Below are positions 18,873-30,639 of a DNA stretch of 64,000 nt, piece after piece. The notes beneath the pieces were generated by a model, which searched no databases, was not told where the DNA came from, and saw nothing but the letters and a program-made list of their open reading frames with translations. Numbering within the stretch: position 1 is the first letter of the stretch; the number at the start of each line of letters is the position of its first letter. Origin of the DNA: Vibrio bivalvicida (GTDB lineage: Bacteria > Pseudomonadota > Gammaproteobacteria > Enterobacterales > Vibrionaceae); contig NZ_LLEI02000017.1 in NCBI RefSeq assembly GCF_001399455.2, positions 40,384 through 104,383 of the forward strand. Direction: 5' to 3'. The position numbers and the translations under genes were made by a program.

Positions 18873-19870
18873 TGCCGTTATTAGATATTCGACATCTCAC
18901 CATCGAGATTGAAACACCGCAAGGAATGATGAAAGCGGTAGATCGTATGAGTCTGACCATGAACGAAGGCGAAATACGAGGATTAGTTGGTGAGTCTGGT
19001 TCAGGCAAGAGCCTTGTTGCTAAGGCGATCGTTGGCGTTTGTAAAGATAACTGGAAAGTTAGCGCCGACCGGATGAGACTAGGTAATGTAGACTTACTCC
19101 AATTGACTCCTAAAGAGCGGCGCCGCGTCATAGCCCGTGATATAGCTATGATTTTTCAAGAACCCTCTACCTGTTTAGACCCTTCAGAAGAAGTGGGTAA
19201 GCAGTTGATTGAAGCCATTCCATCACGCTCTTTTGAAGGTAAGTGGTGGGAGCGGTTTAAGTGGCGAAAAAAACAAGCGGTTGCGCTACTTCATAAGGTT
19301 GGGATTAAAAACCATCAACAAATCATGGAGAGTTTTCCCTATGAACTCACTGATGGTGAGTGCCAAAAAATCATGATTGCAATGGCCATCGCTGCTAAGC
19401 CAAAGCTCTTGATTGCTGACGAGCCAACCAATGATCTAGACCCTATAACTCAATCTCAGATTTTGCGCTTGCTCAGTAGGATGAACCAATTGCACAACAC
19501 ATCCATCATGCTGATCGGGCACGACTTAACCACTATTACTCAGTGGGCGACACGTATTACTGTCATGTATTGTGGCCAATCTGTTGAGTCTGCAGATACC
19601 AGTAAGATTTTAGACAAACCTAAACACCCTTATACCGCAGCACTGCTTAAAGCTATGCCCGACTTTAACGACTGGATTCCGCATAAAGAGAAACTCCAGT
19701 CGTTACCGGGCTCTATTCCACCGCTCCAGCATTTGCCCATCGGCTGCCGCCTTGGCCCACGTTGCCCCTATGCGCAGCGCCAATGCGTTGAAATACCGAT
19801 GACTCGTCGAATTAAAAATCATAAATTTGCCTGCCACTTCCCGTTGAATATGGAGAAGAAAAAACTATGA
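18872..19870 (+). CDS. sapD: SapD, ABC transporter ATPase
   Basis: A 332-residue cytosolic ATPase of the oligopeptide type. Walker A is GESGSGKS and Walker B is [10 protein letters not shown]. The signature is the variant LTDGECQ rather than LSGGQ, which is also seen in enterobacterial SapD. The C-terminal oligopeptide-ATPase extension carries four cysteines ([16 protein letters not shown], then KFACHFP) of the type that binds an iron-sulfur cluster in DppD-like ATPases. It overlaps sapF by four bases. Confidence 0.93.
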   Translation: MPLLDIRHLTIEIETPQGMMKAVDRMSLTMNEGEIRGLVGESGSGKSLVAKAIVGVCKDNWKVSADRMRLGNVDLLQLTPKERRRVIARDIAMIFQEPSTCLDPSEEVGKQLIEAIPSRSFEGKWWERFKWRKKQAVALLHKVGIKNHQQIMESFPYELTDGECQKIMIAMAIAAKPKLLIADEPTNDLDPITQSQILRLLSRMNQLHNTSIMLIGHDLTTITQWATRITVMYCGQSVESADTSKILDKPKHPYTAALLKAMPDFNDWIPHKEKLQSLPGSIPPLQHLPIGCRLGPRCPYAQRQCVEIPMTRRIKNHKFACHFPLNMEKKKL

Positions 19871-20652
19871 GTGCCCTATTAGAAGTCAATGAGTTATCAA
19901 AAACCTTCGTTACGCGCTCTAGTCTGTTTCGCAAAAAGGTTCAACAAGCAGTAAAACCGGTCAGCTTTAGCCTTGAGGCAGGACAGACCATAGGCTTTAT
20001 CGGCCAAAACGGTTCGGGTAAGTCAACCTTAGCACGAATGCTCTCGGGGGTTGTTGAGCCCACATCAGGTGAAATTCGAGTCAATGGTGAACTGCTAAAA
20101 CATGAAGACTATTCCACGCGCTGCAAACTTATTCGAATGATTTTCCAAGATCCAAATACCTCTTTGAATCCTCGCATTCAAATTGGACGAATCTTGGAAG
20201 GCCCACTAAAAAGAAATACGAGTATGCCCCCCGAAGCGCGTATGAAACGAGTAAAAGAAACACTTCTTAGAGTGGGGTTACTTCCTGAGCACGCCTATTT
20301 CTATCCGCAGATGCTCGCTACGGGTCAGAAGCAGCGTGTTTGTCTCGCACGAGCGTTAATTCTCCAACCTTCCGTTATTGTTGCCGATGAAGCGCTGAAT
20401 GGGCTGGATATGGCAATGCGCTCACAGATCATCAACTTATTCTTAGAGCTTCAAGAAGAGATGGGCGTCTCGTTTATTTATGTGTCACAGCATATCGGCA
20501 TTGTAAAACACATTACCGATAAAGTGATGGTGATGCATGAAGGGGAACTCGTCGAGAGCGGTGAAACCCATGAAGTGCTTAGTTGCCCAACTCATCCTGT
20601 GACACAAAGATTAGTAGAAAGTCATTTCAATAAGGCGACCTGCTTTAAATAG
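19867..20652 (+). CDS. sapF: SapF, ABC transporter ATPase
   Basis: A 261-residue ATPase, partner of SapD. Walker A is GQNGSGKS. The signature is degenerate (LATGQKQR), and Walker B ends DEALNGLD instead of DEPxxxLD, as I recall for E. coli SapF. One of the two composite ATP sites may therefore be weak. It is last of the classical sap genes. A DUF2927 gene starts 8 bp after its stop and is probably in the same transcript. Confidence 0.92.
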   Translation: MSALLEVNELSKTFVTRSSLFRKKVQQAVKPVSFSLEAGQTIGFIGQNGSGKSTLARMLSGVVEPTSGEIRVNGELLKHEDYSTRCKLIRMIFQDPNTSLNPRIQIGRILEGPLKRNTSMPPEARMKRVKETLLRVGLLPEHAYFYPQMLATGQKQRVCLARALILQPSVIVADEALNGLDMAMRSQIINLFLELQEEMGVSFIYVSQHIGIVKHITDKVMVMHEGELVESGETHEVLSCPTHPVTQRLVESHFNKATCFK

Positions 20653-20660
20653 GACTACTC

Positions 20661-21443
20661 ATGCTAAGGAAAGCAATGCTTGGAATTATAGTGCTTGCCA
20701 CTTCATTCCATTCTCAGGCATACAGTACACAACAAACTTGGCTCGATACCCAGTTTGTCGAGAAGGCTTTTATCAATGTTGCGCTGCGTAATGAGTACTC
20801 GTCTGGAAGTAAGCCATTAGTAAAATGGAATGAGCCTATAAAAATATGGGTCCAGCACAAAGTACCGGACAAAGCGCTTCACGATGAGCTTACAGACGCA
20901 CATTTGCGTCACTTAGAGCAGATAACTGGACATCGAATTCAAAGAGTGGCATCACGTGAACAAGCGAATATCGTCTGGGTGTTTACTAAAGAATCTAAGT
21001 GGCGTGAGGATATCGAACGAGAGCTAGGTAAACCAGCGCTTGCGAAAGTATATGGGGCGATCTGCAAAGCAGGTTACCAAGTCGGTCGTAACGGCGCTCT
21101 TTCTCACGCAGCCATCATCATACCAGTCGATCAAGCTAGGGAGCACGGTAAGTTGCTTGCCTGTATCGTTGAAGAGATCACTCAAGTCTTGGGGTTGCCG
21201 AACGACTCAGAGAGCGCTTTCCCATCGATTTTCAATGATGAAACTCCCGAAGATCTGCTCTCTCCGCTTGATGTCGTTCTTTTAAAACTACTCTATGAGC
21301 CTGAGCTCAAACCTGGGATGAGTCAAAAGCAAGTCACGCCTATTATTAGAAAGCTATTAGCCAAATACAAAAAAGACGGCACGTTAAATCGTGCCGTCTC
21401 TATCGCAAAACAAGGAGAGCTATTTCAGCTGATAGGTTATTAA
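20661..21443 (+). CDS. DUF2927 family exported protein, sixth gene of the sap operon
   Basis: A 260-residue protein of unknown function. An N-terminal signal peptide (about residues 1-20, ending SQAYS) predicts export to the periplasm. The DUF2927 landmark EEITQVLGLPNDSESAFPSIFND (about residues 174-196) is clear. That segment and the preceding CIVEE resemble a degenerate metallopeptidase-like helix, but no HExxH is seen. It follows sapF by 8 bp, so a role with the Sap transporter is suggested by position only. The last 30 codons also hold the terminator of the convergent DUF2750 gene on the other strand. Confidence 0.82.
   Translation: MLRKAMLGIIVLATSFHSQAYSTQQTWLDTQFVEKAFINVALRNEYSSGSKPLVKWNEPIKIWVQHKVPDKALHDELTDAHLRHLEQITGHRIQRVASREQANIVWVFTKESKWREDIERELGKPALAKVYGAICKAGYQVGRNGALSHAAIIIPVDQAREHGKLLACIVEEITQVLGLPNDSESAFPSIFNDETPEDLLSPLDVVLLKLLYEPELKPGMSQKQVTPIIRKLLAKYKKDGTLNRAVSIAKQGELFQLIGY
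21368..21399 (-). terminator. Terminator of the DUF2750 gene, inside the opposite coding sequence
   Basis: Perfect 10-bp arms (AGACGGCACG/CGTGCCGTCT, loop of six) are followed on the minus strand by a run of T. It lies 57-82 bp past the DUF2750 stop, inside the 3' coding region of the convergent DUF2927 gene. Confidence 0.8.
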
Positions 21444-21455
21444 TCCCTGTTAGTC

Positions 21456-21830
21456 TTAGCCGCGCTTTTTCAACTCGACTTCAAATTCGTCTGGGTACAG
21501 TACCACACCTTCTTCGTTGTCGTTAGGGAACACAACAACAGATAGCTCGTCATCTTCAAGACCATACGTCCAACGACTAAACCATTTTGCCGTCGAGATT
21601 GGCTCTGCCTTACAGTGCTCCCAATCTCCGGTTGCCCACTGCTCTGCAAACTCTTGGTGGGGCCAAACCGGCACACAATCTTCCTCTTCGGTGTTGAGCA
21701 TTACGCAGCCATGCTCATCAGTCAGGATCCAAACCTTACGGTTTTTGGCGATTTCTTTAATGCAGTAATTAAAGCGCTCATCAGGGCGCATTTTATTCAC
21801 TGTTTCTAGCTGCTCATTTGATAGCGACAT
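21456..21830 (-). CDS. DUF2750 domain protein
   Basis: A 124-residue cytosolic protein of unknown function. It is acidic and rich in Trp (VWILTDEHGCVML, VPVWPHQEFAEQWATGDW, KWFSRWTYGLEDD), which is typical of DUF2750. The ATG at 21830 is preferred over the in-frame GTG two codons earlier, because GAGGAAG stands at a good distance. It converges on the sap operon, with 12 bp between stops, and lies downstream of ppaC behind a terminator. Confidence 0.82.
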   Translation of the reverse strand: MSLSNEQLETVNKMRPDERFNYCIKEIAKNRKVWILTDEHGCVMLNTEEEDCVPVWPHQEFAEQWATGDWEHCKAEPISTAKWFSRWTYGLEDDELSVVVFPNDNEEGVVLYPDEFEVELKKRG

Positions 21831-21846
21831 ATTCACTTCCTCGCAA

Positions 21847-21877
21847 AGAAAACGCCCATGGCGTGACCATGGGCGTT
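21847..21877 (-). terminator. Terminator of ppaC
   Basis: A perfect 11-bp stem (AACGCCCATGG/CCATGGGCGTT, five-base loop) is followed on the minus strand by TTCTTTG, 25 bp past the ppaC stop. Confidence 0.85.
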
Positions 21878-21901
21878 AGGGTATACATTAGAGAGATAGA
21901 A

Positions 21902-22807
21902 TTAAGCTAGTTCAGCTTGAAGCCAAGGCCAACCTTGCTTCTTACGACTTAGCGTATTTTCCATCATTAGCATGCCGTCTTTCTCATGCTTAACAAGCTT
22001 CTCAGCCCACTCACCCTTGTAAAGTAGACGAGTTTGAGCTGTCGTGATGTCTGTTAGCATTACTGCTGCAAACGCCAAACCTTGTTCAGCACAGCGGCTT
22101 TCTAGATCAGCTTCTAGCGCTTCGATCATGCCGTCGACTTGCTCAAGTGTTGCAAGCTCAACCTGACCAACAACTACGTCACGACCGTTGAATGGGTAAC
22201 CTTTCAGGTCTTTTTCAACAAGCTCAGCCGCTGATAGGCCTTCGATATTTGTTTTAGCGATAAGTAGATCTTTAATGAATGCATCTACATCGCAAACGTC
22301 AGCGATTTTCGCTAGCTCTTCTACTGCATCTTTATCTTTTTGAGTACAGGTTGGAGAAGCAAAGCCGACAGTGTCAGATAGGATTGCTGACATCATTAGC
22401 TTAGCGATCTTAGGGGTGATTTCGTGGCCTTCGATTTTAAACATGTTAAACAGTACTGTGTTAGTACAGCCAACAGGCCAGATCCAAGCTTCCATAGGGT
22501 TTACAGTCATCACGTCACCTAGGCGGTGGTGATCAACGATACCTAGAATTTCTGCGTCAGCCACATCATCTGGTGCTTGTGCTAGATCTGAGTAATCTAC
22601 TAACCAGATTTTCTCGCCCGCCACTGAAGTACGTAGCTCAGGAACTTCTGCGCCAGCCACTTCTAGAATGTGTTGAGTTTCACGGTTAATTTCACCTTGG
22701 CGAATAGGCATCGCTTCAACGCCACGTGCTTTCAGCAGCTCAGTAGCTACTAGTGCACTACAGATACTATCACTATCAGGGTTCTTGTGACCTACAACTA
22801 GAATCAT
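21902..22807 (-). CDS. ppaC: Manganese-dependent inorganic pyrophosphatase (family II)
   Basis: A 301-residue cytosolic enzyme that hydrolyses pyrophosphate to phosphate. It belongs to the DHH superfamily: GHKNPDSDSI near residue 6 and the VDHHRLGD motif near residue 96 hold the Mn ligands, and a C-terminal DHHA2-type domain contains SRKKQ near the end. The ATG giving MILVVGHKN is chosen because it matches the family length; a TTG would add 14 residues. It is divergent from a manganese exporter gene, so a Mn-using enzyme and Mn efflux share one control region. Confidence 0.94.
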   Translation of the reverse strand: MILVVGHKNPDSDSICSALVATELLKARGVEAMPIRQGEINRETQHILEVAGAEVPELRTSVAGEKIWLVDYSDLAQAPDDVADAEILGIVDHHRLGDVMTVNPMEAWIWPVGCTNTVLFNMFKIEGHEITPKIAKLMMSAILSDTVGFASPTCTQKDKDAVEELAKIADVCDVDAFIKDLLIAKTNIEGLSAAELVEKDLKGYPFNGRDVVVGQVELATLEQVDGMIEALEADLESRCAEQGLAFAAVMLTDITTAQTRLLYKGEWAEKLVKHEKDGMLMMENTLSRKKQGWPWLQAELA

Positions 22808-23049
22808 CTTTTTTCCTATCTGACTAAATTTCTTCCCAACGAGGGGCAATTACTCACAAACCCGGCATTTTACCGGATTTTGGTGATTTGTCATCGGTTG
22901 GATAGAGAATATTTCGTCATAAGCAATGACCAATAACCGTTATCAAACCTAACCCTCATTTAAGTTTAGCACTAATCCCATCATGCTTCTCAACAATAAG
23001 ACACACTTAATACCATGGTTCACCTAGCAGGTAAGGTAAAAAAGTTATT

Positions 23050-23093
23050 GCAAACAATTCTCATTAGCATATAGTTGATAATAATTCGTATTC
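23050..23093. promoter_or_regulatory. Two Fur-like boxes upstream of the manganese exporter
   Basis: Read on the minus strand, 23050-23068 matches the 19-bp Fur consensus at 13 of 19 positions (core AATGAGAATTGTTTGC). 23077-23093 matches 12 of 17. They end 17 bp before the exporter ATG, overlapping any promoter for it. A different metalloregulator, such as an MntR/Mur-type protein, is possible. Confidence 0.45.
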
Positions 23094-23109
23094 ACAGTTT
23101 CGACCGCCT

Positions 23110-24315
23110 ATGGACATTTTACGATTTTCTCAAACTCTGCCCTCGTGGCTGTCTCTTGCTCAGTTTCGGCCAGCATACAAGCGCTTGTTGCTCCCTTTCG
23201 CACTAATCGCTTTAATCACAAACGACACGACAAGAGACGTTTCGATAAACACCCTGTCTGATGCATTTTGGGCAGTATCTAGCTATGTCGCTTTTACCCT
23301 TGCGATTTATCATTACCTATCGGTTTTCTTTAACAAAGAAAACCGTATAGTAAATTTGTACCAAAGTTCTCGAAACCACCAAGTATTCTTTGCAGCATTA
23401 CTTGGCGCTCTACCCGGTTGTGGCGGTGCGATTATTGTCACCACTCAATTTGTTAGCGGTAGAGTTGGTTTCGGCGCAATTGTCGCAGTTTTAACGTCGA
23501 CAATGGGTGATGCCGCATTTTTGCTACTCGCAAGTAAACCTGATATCGGTTTTGCAGTCATTGGCCTTGGGGTAATGGTTGGCTGTATTTCTGGCTGGGT
23601 TGTTAATGGAATACATCGTGATGATTTCCTGCGCCCTGAAGCAAAGTCAGTCGCGAATCGTTTTAGTTGCGCAAGTGAAAGATCAAACAGCCTTGAACAA
23701 AAGGCAATCAATCTACAAGGTGCATTTTGGAAATGGCTAATTGTACCTGCAACCATCATTGCCGCACTTGGCTCTTTTCAGGTCGATGTAAATCAATTGC
23801 TCCACCTACCTGAAATGACCATTGAATGGACGGGCGCAATTCTGATCATTGTTAGTATGTTACTGTGGTCACTAACTAAAGAAATCAAAGATTACGAATC
23901 AACAGTTGCTGAGGACATAAAGCAAGTTTCTTCTCATCCAATACAGAAAGCTGCGCAAGATACCAATTTCGTTACAGCATGGGTGATACTGGCATTTATG
24001 GCATTTGAGCTGATTACTTTCTTTGGCCATATTGACCTCGCCGCGACGTTTTCTGGCTGGGGAGCGTGGATGCCTCTAATGGGATTAACAGTAGGTTTAC
24101 TTCCGGGCTGTGGCCCGCAAATACTGGTGACTAGCCTATATATTTCCGGCGCAGCACCCTTATCCGCGCAACTCGCAAATGCAATCTCTAACGATGGCGA
24201 TGCTCTATTCCCTGCAATTGCCTTGGCACCAAAAGCCGCTTTGGTCGCAACCATCTACTCAGCATTACCCGCTTTAGTTGTCGGTTACGGTTATTACTTC
24301 TTATTTGAAATTTAA
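23110..24315 (+). CDS. mneA: Manganese exporter, MneA family (ten-helix, ArsP_2 type)
   Basis: A 401-residue polytopic inner-membrane protein with an internal duplication. Each half carries a glycine-cysteine motif (GALPGCGGAIIVTTQFVSG near residue 97, GLLPGCGPQILVTSLYISG near residue 329) followed by a GD motif (STMGDAAF, ISNDGDALF). This matches the Vibrio family reported as the Mn exporter MneA. It presumably lowers cytosolic Mn. There is no strong ribosome-binding site before the ATG. Its neighbour ppaC needs Mn, and two Fur-like boxes lie just upstream. Specificity is by family, not shown here. Confidence 0.82.
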   Translation: MDILRFSQTLPSWLSLAQFRPAYKRLLLPFALIALITNDTTRDVSINTLSDAFWAVSSYVAFTLAIYHYLSVFFNKENRIVNLYQSSRNHQVFFAALLGALPGCGGAIIVTTQFVSGRVGFGAIVAVLTSTMGDAAFLLLASKPDIGFAVIGLGVMVGCISGWVVNGIHRDDFLRPEAKSVANRFSCASERSNSLEQKAINLQGAFWKWLIVPATIIAALGSFQVDVNQLLHLPEMTIEWTGAILIIVSMLLWSLTKEIKDYESTVAEDIKQVSSHPIQKAAQDTNFVTAWVILAFMAFELITFFGHIDLAATFSGWGAWMPLMGLTVGLLPGCGPQILVTSLYISGAAPLSAQLANAISNDGDALFPAIALAPKAALVATIYSALPALVVGYGYYFLFEI

Positions 24316-24337
24316 CAACATATACGTTGGCAAGAAA

Positions 24338-24361
24338 AAGCGCCCTCATTTGAGGGCGCTT
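24338..24361. terminator. Bidirectional terminator between mneA and hisIE
   Basis: The stem AGCGCCCTCA/TGAGGGCGCT (two-base gap) lies between the convergent genes. The T-run is strong on the minus strand (TTTTTCTTG), so it mainly ends the his operon. Confidence 0.85.
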
Positions 24362-24380
24362 GCTATTGGGAGGTCAGATA

Positions 24381-25012
24381 TTATTTGTGACGCTCTTTTA
24401 GCTTGTTGACCACATCATTCATTGATAAACCTTGGTCTTGCAGAAGGACTAGCAAGTGGTAGATCAAATCGGCTGACTCGCACACTAACTCCGCTTTATC
24501 ACCCGACGTCGCCGCAAGCGCGACTTCAACGCCTTCTTCGCCCACTTTCTGCGAAATACGCTTGGTGCCACGGGAATAAAGGTTGGCAGTATAAGAGGAA
24601 TCAGGGTCGGCACTCTTGCGGGCAGCCAATAGCTGCTCAAGTTGATGAAGCCACACCATTTGCGACTCCTCTTGTGGGTCGACATCCCAGCAAGTGGTGT
24701 TGCCCAAGTGACACGTAGGACCAATGGGATTCACTTTCACTAGTAGCGTGTCGTTATCGCAATCTAGCTGCATGTTCACCAATTGCAATACGTTGCCTGA
24801 GGTTTCACCTTTGGTCCACAAACGCTGCTTAGTACGAGAAAAAAAGGTGACTTGACCTATTTCACCCGTTTTCGCCAGTGCGTCTTGATTCATGTAACCC
24901 ATCATCAGCACTTGGCTCGACTGGAAATCTTGCACAATGGCAGGTACTAGGCCATCCACCTTGTCCCAGTTGATACGCTCAGCTAAAGAACTTACTTCGG
25001 CGGTGTTTACAC

Positions 25013-25016
<4 letters not shown>
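24381..25016 (-). CDS. hisIE: HisIE: phosphoribosyl-AMP cyclohydrolase / phosphoribosyl-ATP pyrophosphatase
   Basis: A 211-residue bifunctional cytosolic enzyme for steps 2 and 3 of histidine synthesis. The N-terminal HisI domain contains [15 protein letters not shown] and zinc-binding cysteines ([20 protein letters not shown]). The C-terminal HisE domain contains [13 protein letters not shown] and the acidic helices that bind Mg. It is the last his gene and overlaps hisF by four bases. Confidence 0.96.
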
Positions 25017-26517
<1,501 letters not shown>

Positions 26518-27132
26518 TTATAATTCTAAGAAGTTTTGAATAAGCTTGGCGCCCGCTTTTGAAGAACGCTCAGGGTGGAATTGCACACCGTAGTAGTTAC
26601 TGCTTTGCACAGCAGCCGTGAATGGATTTTCGTATTCACATTCTGCAATCGTGTACTCGCCAACAGGCATGGCAAAGCTATGTACGAAATAGAAGTACTC
26701 GCCTTCTTCAATCCCTTTGAATAGTGGGTTGCCTGTTTTAGCTGAGACAGTGTTCCACCCCATGTGAGGCAGTGGTAAGTCACCGGTTTCAAGTAGCTTC
26801 ACTTCACCATCACAAAGTCCAAGGCACTCAACTAGTTCATCCGCTTTCTGCCCTTTTTCTTGAGACACTTTGCCCAACAGCTGCATACCTAAACAGATCC
26901 CCAGCAGCGGCTTTTCTACCTGTTTTACCAAGCTAATTAGATCACGCTCTTCGAGATTCTTCATCGCTTCACTTGCTGTCCCTACACCTGGTAGAAATAG
27001 CTTATCTGCTGCAAGCACTACTTGAGGGTCTTTAGAAATCGTTACATCATAACCTAAACGTTCAATGGCAAACTTCACCGAAGAAACGTTGGCACAACCA
27101 GTATCAATAATGACTACTTTCTGTTCTGTCAC
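26518..27132 (-). CDS. hisH: Imidazole glycerol phosphate synthase, glutaminase subunit
   Basis: A 204-residue class I glutamine amidotransferase that feeds ammonia to HisF. The nucleophile Cys is in [11 protein letters not shown] (near residue 80), the His/Glu pair is in [13 protein letters not shown] near the C-terminus, and the oxyanion segment is [10 protein letters not shown]. It lies 26 bp downstream of hisB. Confidence 0.97.
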   Translation of the reverse strand: MTEQKVVIIDTGCANVSSVKFAIERLGYDVTISKDPQVVLAADKLFLPGVGTASEAMKNLEERDLISLVKQVEKPLLGICLGMQLLGKVSQEKGQKADELVECLGLCDGEVKLLETGDLPLPHMGWNTVSAKTGNPLFKGIEEGEYFYFVHSFAMPVGEYTIAECEYENPFTAAVQSSNYYGVQFHPERSSKAGAKLIQNFLEL

Positions 27133-27158
27133 TGTTTTTCTCCTTGCTAACGTTAGCC

Positions 27159-28232
27159 TTAAAGTACGCCTTTACTACTTGGTAGCTCAGTGCCTTCTAC
27201 TTTGATTGCTTGGCGTAAAGTACGACCAAACGCTTTAAATAGACTCTCGATGATGTGGTGATCATTATCGCCAGCTGAAGATAGGTGCAACGTACACGCT
27301 AGCGTATCAGTCAATGAGCGGAAGAAATGAACCACCATCTCTGTGGATAGGTCACCGACTTGTTCACGGCTAAACTCCGCATCGAACTTAAGGTACGGAC
27401 GGCCAGACAGATCAAGCGCACACTGAGCTAAACACTCATCCATTGGCAGGCTAAAGCCGAAGCGACCGATACCACGCTTGTCACCGAGAGCTTCTTTCAA
27501 CGCTTGGCCTAATGCAAGAGCGGTATCTTCTACCGTGTGGTGATCATCAATGTGTAAGTCACCTTCCACTTTGCACACCATCTGGAATCCGCCGTGGGTC
27601 GCGATTTGATCTAGCATGTGGTCGAAGAAACCAAGACCAGTAGAGATTTGGTTGCTTCCCTGCTCATCCAGATTAACAGCAACTTTAATGTCCGTTTCTT
27701 TAGTGGTCCGAATCACTTCAGCAACGCGTGCTTTGACGGTTAGATCTTTAAGAATCTGTTTCCAGTTCATGGTTTCTGGGTTGTATTGAATACCACGAAT
27801 TGCCATGTTTTCGGCTAGTTGAAGATCCGTTTGACGATCACCAATCACAACCGAGTTTTGGAAATCGACTTTGCCACCTTGAAGGTATTCTTTAACCAAA
27901 CCCAATTTAGGCTTACGGCAAGAGCAGTTATCTTCATCAAAATGTGGACAAATCAGCACATCATCGAATTTCACACCCTGAGATTCGAAGAGCTCCATCA
28001 TCATGTTGTGTGGCGCATCAAAGTCTGCTTGTGGGTAGCTGTCCGTGCCCAAACCGTCTTGGTTAGTCACCATCACCAGGCGGTAACCCGCATCTTGAAG
28101 AGAGAGTAGACTAGGAATAACAAACGGCTCTAGCTTTAGTTTATCTAACCTGTCTACTTGAAAGTCCACCGGTGGCTCAACAATTAAGGTGCCATCTCGG
28201 TCGATAAATAGAATTTTTTGTTGCTTGCTCAC
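27159..28232 (-). CDS. hisB: HisB: histidinol-phosphatase / imidazoleglycerol-phosphate dehydratase
   Basis: A 357-residue bifunctional enzyme. The N-terminal HAD phosphatase starts with [13 protein letters not shown] and carries a zinc-type Cys/His cluster ([15 protein letters not shown]). The C-terminal dehydratase has the two manganese-binding repeats ([29 protein letters not shown]; then [16 protein letters not shown]). This fusion is the gamma-proteobacterial form. It lies 56 bp after hisC. Confidence 0.97.
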   Translation of the reverse strand: MSKQQKILFIDRDGTLIVEPPVDFQVDRLDKLKLEPFVIPSLLSLQDAGYRLVMVTNQDGLGTDSYPQADFDAPHNMMMELFESQGVKFDDVLICPHFDEDNCSCRKPKLGLVKEYLQGGKVDFQNSVVIGDRQTDLQLAENMAIRGIQYNPETMNWKQILKDLTVKARVAEVIRTTKETDIKVAVNLDEQGSNQISTGLGFFDHMLDQIATHGGFQMVCKVEGDLHIDDHHTVEDTALALGQALKEALGDKRGIGRFGFSLPMDECLAQCALDLSGRPYLKFDAEFSREQVGDLSTEMVVHFFRSLTDTLACTLHLSSAGDNDHHIIESLFKAFGRTLRQAIKVEGTELPSSKGVL

Positions 28233-28288
28233 TCGAACTTCCTTATTTCAAATTTAGTGGCTCTCGCAAAGGCCAGAGCCAATGATAT

Positions 28289-29329
28289 TTAGCTGTAATA
28301 GTTTCTAATAAATCCGAGTGTCTTTTCGCACTCGTCTCGACTACCAATACTGATGCGTACACAGTTTTCGATAGGAGAGTTGCGTAAAATAATGCCGCTC
28401 TCCCATGCTGCTTTAAATAGTTCGTCACCCTGCGGGAATTTAACCAATAGGTAATTACCCCAGCCTTCGAATATTTCTAAGCCTTCAATCATTGATAAAC
28501 CAACTTGCAGATACGCACGGTTTGCATTGAGGTCGAGAACTTGAAACTTAGCTCTAGCTAGTCCCGCTTCAGATAACGCCTGAGTAGCGATTTCTGCCAC
28601 TGGTATTGGTACTGGGTACGGGGCGATAACCTTAAGAAGTACATTAATCAGCTCTTCGTTTGCAAGGGTGAAACCGCAGCGCAGCCCCGCAAGCGCGAAA
28701 GCTTTCGACAGAGTACGCAAAATCGCTAGGTTCGGATATTGCGCTAATAAATCGACCGTCGACGCTTCCGGACAGAAATCAATATAGGCTTCGTCCATCA
28801 CGACAATGGCGCGATCTTTTGTCGTCTCAAGCAAAGACACAATATCTTCACGTTTAACTAGATTGCCCGTTGGGTTGTTTGGTGAACAGACAAATATCAG
28901 CTTAACGTTGTCTAGATTAGCTTTGATGCCATCCAGATCAAGTTGCCACTCTGACGTTAACGGCACTGTCTTGCGCTCTACTCCAATAGTTTCCGCACTG
29001 ATAGCATACATTCCGTAAGTCGGTGGGCAATAAAGAATCGCGTCTTCACCCGGCTCACAGAAAGCACGAATCAATAGCTCGATCCCTTCATCTGCACCAC
29101 GAGAAGTGAGTGTTTGCTCTGGTTTAACACCAGCATAAGCTGAATAAGCTTCAATTAGCTCTTTCGGCTGACATTCGCTGTAGCGGTTTAAGCGAGCAAA
29201 GTCAGTTTTGTATTCGTTGTTAAACGGTGATTCATTAGCATTCAACCAAACATCACCCGTACCGCCAATTCGACGAGCCGATAAGTAAGGCGTCAGTTGC
29301 TGGACTTTTTTACGCGCTAGCTTTTCCAT
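28289..29329 (-). CDS. hisC: Histidinol-phosphate aminotransferase
   Basis: A 346-residue PLP aminotransferase (class I/II fold). The PLP lysine is in [16 protein letters not shown], the Asp that holds the pyridine nitrogen is in [10 protein letters not shown], and the Asn is in CSPNNPTGN. It transfers nitrogen from glutamate to imidazole acetol phosphate. It lies 12 bp after hisD. Confidence 0.97.
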   Translation of the reverse strand: MEKLARKKVQQLTPYLSARRIGGTGDVWLNANESPFNNEYKTDFARLNRYSECQPKELIEAYSAYAGVKPEQTLTSRGADEGIELLIRAFCEPGEDAILYCPPTYGMYAISAETIGVERKTVPLTSEWQLDLDGIKANLDNVKLIFVCSPNNPTGNLVKREDIVSLLETTKDRAIVVMDEAYIDFCPEASTVDLLAQYPNLAILRTLSKAFALAGLRCGFTLANEELINVLLKVIAPYPVPIPVAEIATQALSEAGLARAKFQVLDLNANRAYLQVGLSMIEGLEIFEGWGNYLLVKFPQGDELFKAAWESGIILRNSPIENCVRISIGSRDECEKTLGFIRNYYS

Positions 29330-29341
29330 CTCATTGCCCTC

Positions 29342-30634
29342 TTACTTAGTTGCCAGTTTTTCAACACGAATCGTAACCGCGCGTTTGTGTGCATCCAAAC
29401 CTTCAGCTTCTGCCATAGTTACAACAGTTGGCGCTAACTCTTTTAAACCATCTGCCGTTAGTTCTTGCACCGTCATTCGTTTAGAGAAGTCTGCTAAACC
29501 AAGACTTGAGTAGGTGCGGGTGTAGCCGTAAGTAGGAAGAACGTGGTTTGTCCCCGACGCATAATCACCTGCTGACTCAGGAGACCAATCACCTAGGAAA
29601 ATCGAACCTGCATTGTCTAATAGAGGCAGAAGCTCACGCGGATTCTTAGTTTGTACAATCAGGTGTTCCGGACCATAGTAGTTCGAAATCGACACGGCTT
29701 GAGTCAACGACTCAGAGATAATGATTAAACTTGAAGCCAAGGCCTTTTCAGCGATATCCGCACGAGACAACTCTCTAAGCTGACGCTGAACTGCATCGGT
29801 AACCTGATCGGCAACAATCGGCGATGGTGTAACAAGCACGACTTGTGAATCTGGTCCGTGCTCCGCTTGGCTAAGCAAATCGGCAGCAATAAAATCTGGG
29901 TCAGCGGTTTCGTCAGCCAGTACCAACACTTCAGAAGGCCCTGCTGGCATATCAATTGCTGCACCACGGAAGTCATTACTTACCTGACGCTTTGCTTCTG
30001 TCACGTAAGCATTACCCGGCCCAAAAATCTTATCTACTTTTGAAACGCTTTCCGTACCATACGCCATTGCCGCAACCGCTTGACCGCCACCAACATTGTA
30101 GACTTCATCAATGCCACATAGCTTCGCGACATAAAGGATCTCGTCTGCGATTGGCGGTGGCGAGCAGAGCACTACTTTGCGGCAACCTGCAATTTTCGCT
30201 GGCACCCCAAGCATCAAAACTGTCGATGGCAGTGGTGCACTGCCACCCGGAATGTACAAGCCCACTTTTTGAATTGGACGAGTGACTTGCTCACACAATA
30301 CACCAGGTTGTGTCTCAACCTTAATAGGCTGAGGTTTTTGCGCCTTATGGAACTTAGAGATATTCGCATAGGCCTGTTCAAGTGCCTGTTTCATGTTGGA
30401 AGACAAGCGTTCACATGCAGCCTCTACCTCTTGCTCAGAGACACGAATCGACTCAGGCTTAACACGATCAAACTTTTCTGTCAGCTCCAGCAACGCAGCA
30501 TCTCCCTCTGCGCGGACTTTGGCGATCACTTGCGAAACCGCTGCGGTTATATTCGCACCTTCAGTAATTGCCGGACGCTCTAAAATAGAGTCTTGCTGAG
30601 ATTCACTTAATGATTGCCAAACGACTGTTCTCAT
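29342..30634 (-). CDS. hisD: Histidinol dehydrogenase
   Basis: A 430-residue zinc enzyme performing the last two oxidations to histidine with NAD. Family landmarks include [50 protein letters not shown] and YGPEHLI. The catalytic Glu/His region is [20 protein letters not shown] onward to SGTNHVLPT. It lies five bases after hisG. Confidence 0.97.
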   Translation of the reverse strand: MRTVVWQSLSESQQDSILERPAITEGANITAAVSQVIAKVRAEGDAALLELTEKFDRVKPESIRVSEQEVEAACERLSSNMKQALEQAYANISKFHKAQKPQPIKVETQPGVLCEQVTRPIQKVGLYIPGGSAPLPSTVLMLGVPAKIAGCRKVVLCSPPPIADEILYVAKLCGIDEVYNVGGGQAVAAMAYGTESVSKVDKIFGPGNAYVTEAKRQVSNDFRGAAIDMPAGPSEVLVLADETADPDFIAADLLSQAEHGPDSQVVLVTPSPIVADQVTDAVQRQLRELSRADIAEKALASSLIIISESLTQAVSISNYYGPEHLIVQTKNPRELLPLLDNAGSIFLGDWSPESAGDYASGTNHVLPTYGYTRTYSSLGLADFSKRMTVQELTADGLKELAPTVVTMAEAEGLDAHKRAVTIRVEKLATK

Positions 30635-30639
30635 TGCGA

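Noticed and set aside
22960..23109. yybP-ykoY manganese riboswitch upstream of the Mn exporter
   Set aside because: I looked for the conserved cores of that riboswitch in the leader and did not find them; only Fur-like palindromes are visible.
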